Source: Herbidospora mongoliensis
GTDB taxonomy: Bacteria; Actinomycetota; Actinomycetes; Streptosporangiales; Streptosporangiaceae
Direction: 5' to 3'
Assembly: GCF_001570545.1 (NCBI RefSeq)
Contig: NZ_BBXD01000008.1
Location: 434,001 to 498,000 of the forward strand
DNA length: 64,000 bases
Under the pieces are notes generated by a model. That model did not search any database, was not told the origin of the DNA, and saw only the letters and a list, made by a program, of their open reading frames with translations. The position numbers and the translations under genes were made by a program. Below, in pieces: positions 7,776-14,801 of the stretch. Every line of letters starts with the position of its first letter. Within the stretch, counting starts at the first letter, position 1.

Positions 7776-7796
7776 TTAGTCCACAACATAGACTAA
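7776..7796. promoter_or_regulatory. xylA-side ROK operator
   Basis: TTAGTC (7776-7781) and GACTAA (7791-7796) form an inverted repeat just upstream of the xylA ribosome site (GGAGGCG). TTTAGT...ACTAA half-sites are characteristic of xylose ROK repressors, so binding here would block xylA-xylB. Confidence 0.75.
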
Positions 7797-7810
7797 TTCG
7801 GAGGCGCCCC

Positions 7811-8956
7811 ATGTCGTACACCCCCACTCCCGAGGACAAGTTCACATTCGGACTGTGGACTGTCGGCTGGCAGGCGCGCGACCAGTTCGGCGACGCCACC
7901 CGGGCTCCGCTCGACCCGGTGGAGACCGTGCACAAGCTGGCCGAGCTTGGGGCCTATGGCGTGACCTTCCACGACGACGACCTGCTCGCCGTGGAGGGCG
8001 ACCGCGACAAGGCGATCGAGAACTTCAAGAAGGCGCTGGCCGACACCGGCCTCAAGGTGCCGATGGCGACGACCAACCTGTTCACCCACCCGGTGTTCAA
8101 GGACGGCGGCTTCACCAGCAACAACCGCGAGATTCGTCGCTACGCCATCCGCAAGGTGATCCGCAACCTGGACCTGGCCGCCGAGCTGGGCGCCAAGACC
8201 TACGTCTGCTGGGGTGGCCGCGAGGGCGCCGAGTCCGACGCCGCCAAGGACATCCGGGCCGCGCTCTCCCGTTACAAGGAGGCCATGGACATCCTGGGCC
8301 AGTACGTGGTCGACAAGGGCTACGACATCCGCTTCGCGATCGAGCCCAAGCCGAACGAGCCCCGGGGCGACATCCTGCTCCCGACCGTGGGCCACGCCCT
8401 GGCGTTCATCAACGAGCTCGAGCGCCCCGAGATGGTCGGCCTCAACCCCGAGACCGGTCACGAGCAGATGGCGGGCCTGAACTTCTTCCACGCCATCTCC
8501 CAGGCGATGTGGCACGGCAAGCTGTTCCACATCGACCTCAACGGCCAGCGCGGCATCAAGTACGACCAGGACCTCATCTTCGGCCACGGCGACGTGCAGA
8601 ACTCGTTCTTCCTGGTCGACCTGCTGGAGCACGGCGGCTACGAGGGCCCCCGCCACTTCGACTACAAGCCGGTCCGCACCGACGACAAGGAAGACGCCTG
8701 GGAGTCGCTCGCGGCGAACATGCGCACCTACCTGATCCTCAAGGAGAAGGCGAAGGCCTACCGGGCCGACCCCGAGGTCCAGGCCGCGCTGGCCGCCAGC
8801 AAGGTCGACGAGCTCGGCGCCCGCACCCTGGCCGAGGGCGAGACCCTCCAGGACCTGCTGAACGACGAGTTCGACCTCGAAGGCGTGGCCGCCCGCGGCT
8901 TCCACTTCACCCACCTGTCGCAGCTCGCCCTCGAGCACCTGTTCGGCGTGCGGTAA
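7811..8956 (+). CDS. xylA: Xylose isomerase
   Basis: Cytoplasmic D-xylose to D-xylulose isomerase, 381 aa, the short actinomycete class I form. His54 and Asp57 (FHDDD) are the ring-opening pair; EPKPNEP (178-184) holds the metal Glu and catalytic Lys; the [18 protein letters not shown] and FDYKP segments supply the remaining ligands. The first ATG after the operator, with GGAGGCG, is used. Its TAA overlaps the ATG of xylB (TAATG), so the two are translationally coupled. Confidence 0.97.
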   Translation: MSYTPTPEDKFTFGLWTVGWQARDQFGDATRAPLDPVETVHKLAELGAYGVTFHDDDLLAVEGDRDKAIENFKKALADTGLKVPMATTNLFTHPVFKDGGFTSNNREIRRYAIRKVIRNLDLAAELGAKTYVCWGGREGAESDAAKDIRAALSRYKEAMDILGQYVVDKGYDIRFAIEPKPNEPRGDILLPTVGHALAFINELERPEMVGLNPETGHEQMAGLNFFHAISQAMWHGKLFHIDLNGQRGIKYDQDLIFGHGDVQNSFFLVDLLEHGGYEGPRHFDYKPVRTDDKEDAWESLAANMRTYLILKEKAKAYRADPEVQAALAASKVDELGARTLAEGETLQDLLNDEFDLEGVAARGFHFTHLSQLALEHLFGVR

Positions 8957-10317
8957 TGACGCTCGTCGCGGGGGTCGACTCGTCGACACAGAGTTGCAAA
9001 GTCGTGGTGCGCGACGCCGAGACCGGCGCGCTGGTCCGGGAAGGCCGGGCCAGGCACCCCGACGGCACCGAGGTCCACCCGAGCCACTGGTGGACGGCAC
9101 TCCAGGAGGCCATCGCCATGGCGGGCGGCCTCGACGACGTCGCCGCGGTCTCGGTGGGCGGTCAGCAGCACGGCATGGTCTGCCTCGACGAGAACGGCGA
9201 GGTGGTCCGTCCCGCGTTGCTCTGGAATGACACCCGTTCCGCCCAGGCGGCCCGCGACCTCATCGCGGAGCTGGGCGGTCCGGAGAAGTGGGCGGAGGCG
9301 GTGGGCAGCGTGCCCGTCGCGTCGTTCACGGTCACCAAGCTGCGCTGGCTGGCTCAGCACGAGCCGGAGAACGCCGCGCGCACCGCGTCGGTCTGCCTCC
9401 CGCACGACTGGCTGACCTGGAAGCTCGGTGGCACCCCCGCGACCGTCACCACCGACCGCGGGGAGGCCTCCGGCACCGGCTACTGGTCTCCGGCCACCGG
9501 CGCCTACCGCCTCGACCTGCTGAAGCTGGCGCTCGGCCACGTTCCGCAGGTCGCCACGGTCCTCGGCCCGCGCGAGCAGGCCGGGACGTACAACCAGGCG
9601 CTGCTGGCGCCCGGCACCGGTGACAACATGGCCGCCGCCCTCGGCGTCGGCGCCCACCCGGGCGACGTGATCGTCTCCATCGGCACGTCCGGCACGGCCT
9701 TCGCCGTCGCCGAACACCCGTCGGCGGACGCGTCCGGAGGTGTCGCCGGGTTCGCCGACGCCACCGGGCGGTTCCTGCCGCTGGTCGCCACGATGAACGC
9801 CGCCCGCACGCTCGACGCGGTCGGCAGGGTGATCGGCGCGGGCCCGGCCGAGCTCAGCGACCTGGCCCTGGGGGCGCCTCCCGGAGCCGGCGGACTGACG
9901 CTCGTGCCGTACCTGGAAGGGGAGCGCACCCCGAACCGTCCCGACGCGACGGGCTCCTTCCACGGGCTGCGGCTGGCCAACGCGACGCCGGGGCACTTCG
10001 CCCGCGCGGCCGTCGAGGGCATGCTGTGCGGTCTGGCGGACGCGCTCGACGCGCTGGGCCTGGCACCGAACCGGGTGCTCCTGATCGGCGGCGGCGCGCG
10101 TTCGGAGGCCGTGCGCACCATCGCCCCGAGCGTGTTCGGCGTGCCGGTGCACGTGCCCCCGCCCGGGGAGTACGTCGCCGACGGCGCCGCCCGCCAGGCC
10201 GCCTGGCTGCTCTCCGGTGGCGAGGAGCCGCCGGAGTGGGCCACCGGGGAGGTCACCGTCTTCGAGGGTGAGCCCATCCCGGGCCTGCGCGAACGCTACA
10301 AGGAAGCCGCGAAGTGA
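8956..10317 (+). CDS. xylB: Xylulokinase
   Basis: FGGY-family kinase that phosphorylates D-xylulose to xylulose 5-phosphate, 453 aa. The N-terminal ATPase lobe begins [25 protein letters not shown] and LLWNDTRS are the sugar-site motifs; [11 protein letters not shown] and the adenosine motif [13 protein letters not shown] lie in the second half. The start overlaps the xylA stop by one base. Second gene of the xyl operon; a strong hairpin follows directly. Confidence 0.95.
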   Translation: MTLVAGVDSSTQSCKVVVRDAETGALVREGRARHPDGTEVHPSHWWTALQEAIAMAGGLDDVAAVSVGGQQHGMVCLDENGEVVRPALLWNDTRSAQAARDLIAELGGPEKWAEAVGSVPVASFTVTKLRWLAQHEPENAARTASVCLPHDWLTWKLGGTPATVTTDRGEASGTGYWSPATGAYRLDLLKLALGHVPQVATVLGPREQAGTYNQALLAPGTGDNMAAALGVGAHPGDVIVSIGTSGTAFAVAEHPSADASGGVAGFADATGRFLPLVATMNAARTLDAVGRVIGAGPAELSDLALGAPPGAGGLTLVPYLEGERTPNRPDATGSFHGLRLANATPGHFARAAVEGMLCGLADALDALGLAPNRVLLIGGGARSEAVRTIAPSVFGVPVHVPPPGEYVADGAARQAAWLLSGGEEPPEWATGEVTVFEGEPIPGLRERYKEAAK

Positions 10318-10322
10318 CCCCG

Positions 10323-10350
10323 CCGGGGGTGGGGAGAACCCCACCCCCGG
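10323..10350 (+). terminator. Terminator hairpin of the xyl operon
   Basis: CCGGGGGTGGGG (10323-10334) pairs perfectly over 12 bp with CCCCACCCCCGG (10339-10350) around a 4-nt loop, six bases after the xylB stop. No U-tract. Confidence 0.75.
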
Positions 10351-10365
10351 CCCTGCGGTAACCCT

Positions 10366-10385
10366 GATCCCCCCTAGGGGGTATC
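10366..10385. promoter_or_regulatory. 20-bp palindrome resembling a CsoR-type operator
   Basis: GATCCCCCCTAGGGGGTATC is palindromic about the central TA with a single mismatched pair. G/C tracts flanked by AT/AT are typical of copper- or persulfide-sensing CsoR-family operators. It lies upstream of the DUF998 gene. Confidence 0.45.
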
Positions 10386-10449
10386 CATCAGGGGCGAATG
10401 GGGTCTTAACCGGATGCATATCCGGCGCTCGAAGAGGCACTCTCGATAC

Positions 10450-11127
10450 ATGGTCAAGAGGCTCTTCCCCGCACTCGCGGTCACCGGTCTGGTGCTCGCG
10501 ATGGCCGCCGTGGTGGCCGGTCAGCTTGATCCCACCCCTCACCTCGACCCGGTCACGCTGTCGATCAGCGAGTACGCCGCCCAAGAGCGCGGCATGCTGA
10601 CCGAATTCACCCTCGCCATGCTGGGCCTGGCGTCGCTGGTCCTGCTCGCCGGCCTGAAGGCCGCGTCGGCGCCGATCGACGGCTGGCCGGAGCGGCTCCT
10701 CCTCCTCTGGTCCCTCACCCTGCTCGTCGTCGCGGTGGTCCCGTGGACGCGCGCGCAGGACTACCTCCTGGTGGTCGCGTTCATCGCGCTGCCCGCCGCG
10801 ACCGCGCAGCTCGCGGGCCGGTTCACCGACCACGAACAGTGGCGGCCGGTGGCCCGGACGCTGGAGTGGCTGACTCTGCTGGCCGGTCTCGGCCTGGCGG
10901 CCGTCACCTACGCGGCGTTGCCCGGCCGGGGCGTGCTGATCGGCGTGGCCGAGCGCGGTCTGCTTCTCGTGGAGTTCGCACTGGTCGGGGCAGTCGCCTG
11001 GCAGCTGGTGCGAGTCGGGCTCATGACCGCGATCACTACAGTTCCGGGAGTGGCCCGTCAGCCTGTTGTGAATAAGGTGCAAAACGCCACGTCCGAGGCG
11101 GTGAGCCCACACGCTCACGCGGCGTGA
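10450..11127 (+). CDS. DUF998 family membrane protein
   Basis: 225-aa integral membrane protein with about six hydrophobic helices. The DUF998 signature LDPVTLSISEYA follows the first helix. ATG 10450 is chosen because the hydrophobic N-terminus starts there (VKRLFPALAVTGLVLA); an in-frame ATG at 10414 would add a basic, unlikely extension. The upstream gap contains the CsoR-like palindrome and a smaller CGGAT/ATCCG repeat. The function of DUF998 is not established. Confidence 0.75.
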   Translation: MVKRLFPALAVTGLVLAMAAVVAGQLDPTPHLDPVTLSISEYAAQERGMLTEFTLAMLGLASLVLLAGLKAASAPIDGWPERLLLLWSLTLLVVAVVPWTRAQDYLLVVAFIALPAATAQLAGRFTDHEQWRPVARTLEWLTLLAGLGLAAVTYAALPGRGVLIGVAERGLLLVEFALVGAVAWQLVRVGLMTAITTVPGVARQPVVNKVQNATSEAVSPHAHAA

Positions 11128-11175
11128 TCGGGCGTTACGAATTCACGAATAAAACAAACAGGGACAAACTGCTAG

Positions 11176-11203
11176 CCTCATCGGCTACATACGGCCGATG
11201 AGG
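11176..11203 (+). promoter_or_regulatory. Hairpin that buries the ribosome binding site
   Basis: CCTCATCGGC (11176-11185) pairs perfectly with GCCGATGAGG (11194-11203), loop 8 nt. The right arm contains GATGAGG, the only Shine-Dalgarno candidate for the sensor kinase starting at 11208. If transcribed, the structure should restrict translation initiation. Confidence 0.55.
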
Positions 11204-11207
11204 TGCC

Positions 11208-13112
11208 ATGGCTTCGAGTAGATCCATCCGGTTCAAGATTTCCACGCTGTTGATCATTCCGCTGGTCTCGTTAGTGGGCCTGTGGGGATTCGCGGCTGCC
11301 ATCACGACCGGTGACTCGCTCGACCTGCTCAAAGTCGAAAGCCTCTACGACGGCATCGGCCGCCCCGGCGACACACTCGTACTCGGCCTTCAGCGGGAAC
11401 ACCTGCTGTCGGCCGAATACGTCGCCACCGGCACCCGGGACGCCTTCGACCGCCTCGTGGAACAGCGCCTCGCCACCGACACCGCCCGCAAGGACCTGCG
11501 CGCCCTGTCCCGCGTCCCCGACGTCCAGAACGCGCTGACCCCGGCCATGAAGGGTCGCTACAGCGATGTCATGGCGGCCGTCGAAGAACTCGACGACCTG
11601 CGCAACGACATCGACACCCGGGCGGTCGCGCTGACCGGACTCGGCGAGCGGTTCGGCGTGCTGCCGACTGCGGTGCAGGCGCTCGACAACACCATCACGC
11701 TCAACAACGACGTGCCGCTCTACCAGCAGTCGCGCAGCCTCGGCCTGCTGTCGTTCGCCAAGGACTTCCTGGCCCGCGAGAGCGCCCTGGGCGCCGGTGT
11801 GCTCGTCAACGAGCGGCCGTTCACGGTCGAGGAGAGCCGGGCGTTCATCCGCTACTCCGGCACCCGCGACTTCCTGTTCGGCCAGGGCATGAAGGAGCTC
11901 GACCCCGAACTGCGCAAGCCGTTCGAGGACATGCTCGTCTCCGACGCCTACCGGTCCTACATCCGGCTGGAGATGCGGATCGTGAGCGCCGCGCCGGTGA
12001 GCCACGCGGCGTGGCGCAAGGCCGTCGACGCCACCGAGAAGACCTTCCGCGAGGCGATCCTGTCGAGCGAGCAGCGTCTGTCGGTGCGGGCCGAACCGGT
12101 CGCGGTGAGCACGTTCGTCCGCACCGGCGTCGCCGGGGTGCTCGGGCTGATCGCCGTCGCCCTGTCCCTTTTCGTCTCTGTACGTCTGGGGCGCGGCCTC
12201 ACCCGGGAACTCGCCGCCCTGCGCACCGCGGCACGGCAACTGGCCGAAGTCCGGCTGCCCCGGGTGGTGGAGCGGCTGCGGCGCGGCGAGAAGGTCGACG
12301 TGGCCGCCGAGGCGCCCGCGCTGGAGCCTCCGGGCACCACGGGAGAGGTCGCCGACGTGGCGCACGCGTTCAGCGCCGTGCAGCTCACCGCCGTCGACGC
12401 GGCCGTCGACCAGGCCCGGCTGCGCGAGAGCGTCGGCCAGGCGCTGCGCAACCTCGCCCGGCGGAGTCAGGGACTGCTGCAGCGGCAGCTCAAACTGCTC
12501 GACGGGATGCAACGACGTACCGAGGACCCGGGCTCTCTGGAAGAACTCTTCCGGCTCGACCACCTCACCACCCGCATGCGCCGGCACGCCGAGGGCCTGA
12601 TCGTGCTGTCGGGCGGCACGCCGGGCCGGACCTACCGGCAGGCCGTGGCCGTCGCCGAGATGCTCCAGGGCGCGGTGGGCGAGGTGGAGGACTACACGAG
12701 AGTGCGCGTCTATCCGATGCCCGAGACGGCGGTCAAGGGCGCCGCCGTCGCCGACCTGATCCACCTGTTCGCCGAGCTCATCGAGAACGCCACGACCTAC
12801 TCGCCGCCGCAGACCGAGGTGTCGGTCCGGGGCGAGGGGGTCGCCAAGGGCTTCGCGGTGGAGATCGAGGACCGGGGGCTCGGGCTTTCCCCAGCTGACC
12901 TCGATAAGATCAATTCACGGCTGGCCAGCCCACCTGAGTTCGACCTGGCCGACACCGACCGGCTCGGCCTGGTCGTCGTCGGACGGCTGGCCACCCGACT
13001 GGGAGTACGCGTGGAACTGCGGCAGTCGCCGTTCGGCGGGACCACCGCCATCGTCCTGATCCCCTCGTCGACCCTCGCGCCGGAACAGGTGCTGGAAGGG
13101 GTGCGCGCATGA
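11208..13112 (+). CDS. NIT-domain sensor histidine kinase, CvnA-like
   Basis: 634-aa membrane sensor related to conservon CvnA. TM1 spans about residues 8-33, an extracytoplasmic nitrate/nitrite-sensing (NIT)-like helical domain about 34-300, TM2 about 305-325, then HAMP. A dimerisation/phosphoacceptor-like segment (DHLTTRMRRHAEG) precedes the GHKL ATPase: N-box AELIENATTYS, G1 EDRGLGLS, and DRLGLVVVGRLA plus FGGTTA. It lacks the long Pro-rich C-terminal tail of the neighbouring complete-conservon kinase. Its stop overlaps the start of a DUF742 gene, but no roadblock or GTPase gene follows. Confidence 0.85.
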   Translation: MASSRSIRFKISTLLIIPLVSLVGLWGFAAAITTGDSLDLLKVESLYDGIGRPGDTLVLGLQREHLLSAEYVATGTRDAFDRLVEQRLATDTARKDLRALSRVPDVQNALTPAMKGRYSDVMAAVEELDDLRNDIDTRAVALTGLGERFGVLPTAVQALDNTITLNNDVPLYQQSRSLGLLSFAKDFLARESALGAGVLVNERPFTVEESRAFIRYSGTRDFLFGQGMKELDPELRKPFEDMLVSDAYRSYIRLEMRIVSAAPVSHAAWRKAVDATEKTFREAILSSEQRLSVRAEPVAVSTFVRTGVAGVLGLIAVALSLFVSVRLGRGLTRELAALRTAARQLAEVRLPRVVERLRRGEKVDVAAEAPALEPPGTTGEVADVAHAFSAVQLTAVDAAVDQARLRESVGQALRNLARRSQGLLQRQLKLLDGMQRRTEDPGSLEELFRLDHLTTRMRRHAEGLIVLSGGTPGRTYRQAVAVAEMLQGAVGEVEDYTRVRVYPMPETAVKGAAVADLIHLFAELIENATTYSPPQTEVSVRGEGVAKGFAVEIEDRGLGLSPADLDKINSRLASPPEFDLADTDRLGLVVVGRLATRLGVRVELRQSPFGGTTAIVLIPSSTLAPEQVLEGVRA

Positions 13113-13468
13113 GCGCGTCCGAGGAGTGGGTCGACGACGGGCCGGTCGTCCGGTCCTACACGCTCACGAGGGGGCGGGCGACGACCGACGCGCCCCTGGA
13201 CCTCATGTCGGTGGTGGCCGCCACCGGCGCCAGGATCCAGCCGGGCGCCGACCTCGGCCGCGAACACCAGCGGCTGCTGTCGCTCATTCCCCGGTCCCGC
13301 CAGGTGGCCGATGTCGCCTCCGACGCCGACCTGCCGCTCGGGGTGGTCAGGATCCTGCTGGGCGACCTGCTCGACCACGGCCTGATCCTGGTGCGTCCGG
13401 CCAACAAGGCCAAGCCCCCCGCGGAGAACATTCTCCGCGAGGTCATCAACGGCCTGCGCGTGCTGTAG
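13109..13468 (+). CDS. DUF742 protein, CvnC-like
   Basis: 119-aa conservon CvnC homologue with a winged-helix-like fold: GPVVRSYTLTRGRA near the N-terminus, SRQVADVASDADLPLGVVRILLGDLLDHGLI in the middle (broken by no gaps), and LREVINGLRVL at the end. The ATG overlaps the kinase stop by four bases (ATGA), so the two are co-translated. It ends four bases before the end of the convergent GTPase gene. DUF742 proteins are thought to link the roadblock protein and GTPase to the kinase. Confidence 0.85.
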   Translation: MSASEEWVDDGPVVRSYTLTRGRATTDAPLDLMSVVAATGARIQPGADLGREHQRLLSLIPRSRQVADVASDADLPLGVVRILLGDLLDHGLILVRPANKAKPPAENILREVINGLRVL

Positions 13469-13472
13469 GGGT

Positions 13473-14048
13473 TTAGCGCTGGGTCGCGGTCAGGGTCTTC
13501 AGGGCGTGCTCGACGAGCGTGACCAGGACGACCTTGGCCGAGGCCCGGCGACGCACGTCGCAGAGCAGGACCGGGAGATCCGGGTCCAGGTCGAGGGCGA
13601 TGCGGACGTCGTCCGGCTCGTAGCGCTCGGCGCCGTCGAAGCAGTTGACCGCGACGATGAACGGCGTGCCCCGCTGCTCGAAGTAGTCGATCGACGGGAA
13701 GCAGTCGGTCAGCCTGCGGGTGTCGGCCAGCACGACCGCCCCCAGCGCGCCGTAGGACAGCTCGTCCCACATGAACCAGAAACGTTCCTGTCCGGGGGTG
13801 CCGAACAGGTAGACGACGAGTCCTTCGCGGATCGTGATGCGGCCGAAGTCCATCGCGACCGTGGTGGTCGTCTTGGTCTCGACACCGTCGAGATCGTCCA
13901 CGCCCACACCGCGGTCGGAGAGTACTTCTTCCGTTCGCAGGGGGCGGATCTCGCTGATCGCGCCGACCAGCGTGGTCTTGCCGACGCCGAAGCCGCCGGC
14001 GACGAGGATCTTGAGAGCGACCGGCTCGTCAGAGGGCGCGAAGGCCAT
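13473..14048 (-). CDS. cvnD: Conservon GTPase CvnD
   Basis: 191-aa Ras-like ATP/GTP-binding protein of the CvnD family, last gene of the complete conservon. Walker A is GGFGVGKTT, switch-II region GTPGQERFWFMW, and the base-recognition motif is VNCFD in place of NKxD, as is usual for this family. The start lies 20 bases inside the end of the DUF742 gene, so it is coupled. It acts as the membrane-associated output switch of the conservon complex. Confidence 0.92.
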   Translation of the reverse strand: MAFAPSDEPVALKILVAGGFGVGKTTLVGAISEIRPLRTEEVLSDRGVGVDDLDGVETKTTTTVAMDFGRITIREGLVVYLFGTPGQERFWFMWDELSYGALGAVVLADTRRLTDCFPSIDYFEQRGTPFIVAVNCFDGAERYEPDDVRIALDLDPDLPVLLCDVRRRASAKVVLVTLVEHALKTLTATQR

Positions 14049-14397
14049 TGATCACTTCCTTGAGAATGCGCGCGCTGGGCAGCGGCGCAACCTGAGCTGG
14101 TGGGCGCACCCGCACCAGCCCCTGGTCTTGCAGATCACCGAGGAGCACCCGGACCACCCCGAGGGCGAGGTTCAGATCGGAAGCGATGTCGGCCACCGAG
14201 GACGTCTCGGCCGCCAGCTCCAGGATGTGGGCCTGTTCCGGGGAGATGTCGGCCCGGTCCCTCGGGTTCGCGCCGGTCGTGGTGATCAGCGCGATCAGGT
14301 CGAGGTCGTCGCCTGAGGAGCGGGCCCGGCCGCCGATGAGGGCGAAGGGACGGACGACGGGCCCGGCGTCGTCGTCCAGCCACTCCTTGCGGGTCAC
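14029..14397 (-). CDS. cvnC: DUF742 protein CvnC
   Basis: 122-aa paralogue of the + strand DUF742 protein in this window, with the same core (VADIASDLNLALGVVRVLLG, ILKEVINGLRAL). It begins four bases inside the roadblock gene end and overlaps the GTPase start. In conservons it bridges CvnA, CvnB and the GTPase. Confidence 0.9.
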   Translation of the reverse strand: MTRKEWLDDDAGPVVRPFALIGGRARSSGDDLDLIALITTTGANPRDRADISPEQAHILELAAETSSVADIASDLNLALGVVRVLLGDLQDQGLVRVRPPAQVAPLPSARILKEVINGLRAL

Positions 14398-14801
14398 GGA
14401 GTAGTCCTCCGGGGGTTGGTGGAGATGTGTTGCCCCACTCTTTTGACCAGCATCGCCATCTCGTACGCGATGTGGCCGACGTCGGCGTCCGAGGCGGCCA
14501 GCACGGCCAGGCAGGTGCCCTGGCCGGCGGCCGTCACGAACAGGAACGCGGCCTCCATCTCGACGATGGTCTGGCGGACCTCGCCGCCACCGAAGTGGCG
14601 GCCGGCGCCTCTGGCCAGGCTCTGGAACCCGGCGGCCACCGCGGACAGGTGCTCGGAGTCCTCACGTGAGAGTCCCTGGGAAGCCCCCACGACCAGACCG
14701 TCGGTGGAGAGGATCACCGCCTGACGGACGGCCCCCACCCGGCTGATGAGGTCGTCGAGCAACCAGTTCAGTTCGCCGGACGCCGTGACTTTCCCGGTCA
14801 T
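14394..14801 (-). CDS. cvnB: Roadblock/LC7 protein CvnB
   Basis: 135-aa roadblock-fold protein: LNWLLDDLISRVGAVRQAVI, STDGLVVGASQGL, then an alpha-helical dimer interface (HLSAVAAGFQSLARGAG) and the C-terminal strand pair. Roadblock proteins regulate the associated small GTPase. Starts within the last bases of the CvnA gene (overlap of four). Confidence 0.92.
   Translation of the reverse strand: MTGKVTASGELNWLLDDLISRVGAVRQAVILSTDGLVVGASQGLSREDSEHLSAVAAGFQSLARGAGRHFGGGEVRQTIVEMEAAFLFVTAAGQGTCLAVLAASDADVGHIAYEMAMLVKRVGQHISTNPRRTTP

Noticed and set aside
8758-11118. Very long antisense frame across xylB and DUF998 genes
   Set aside because: It spans two real genes, two hairpins and intergenic DNA; composition is that of a GC-skew shadow.
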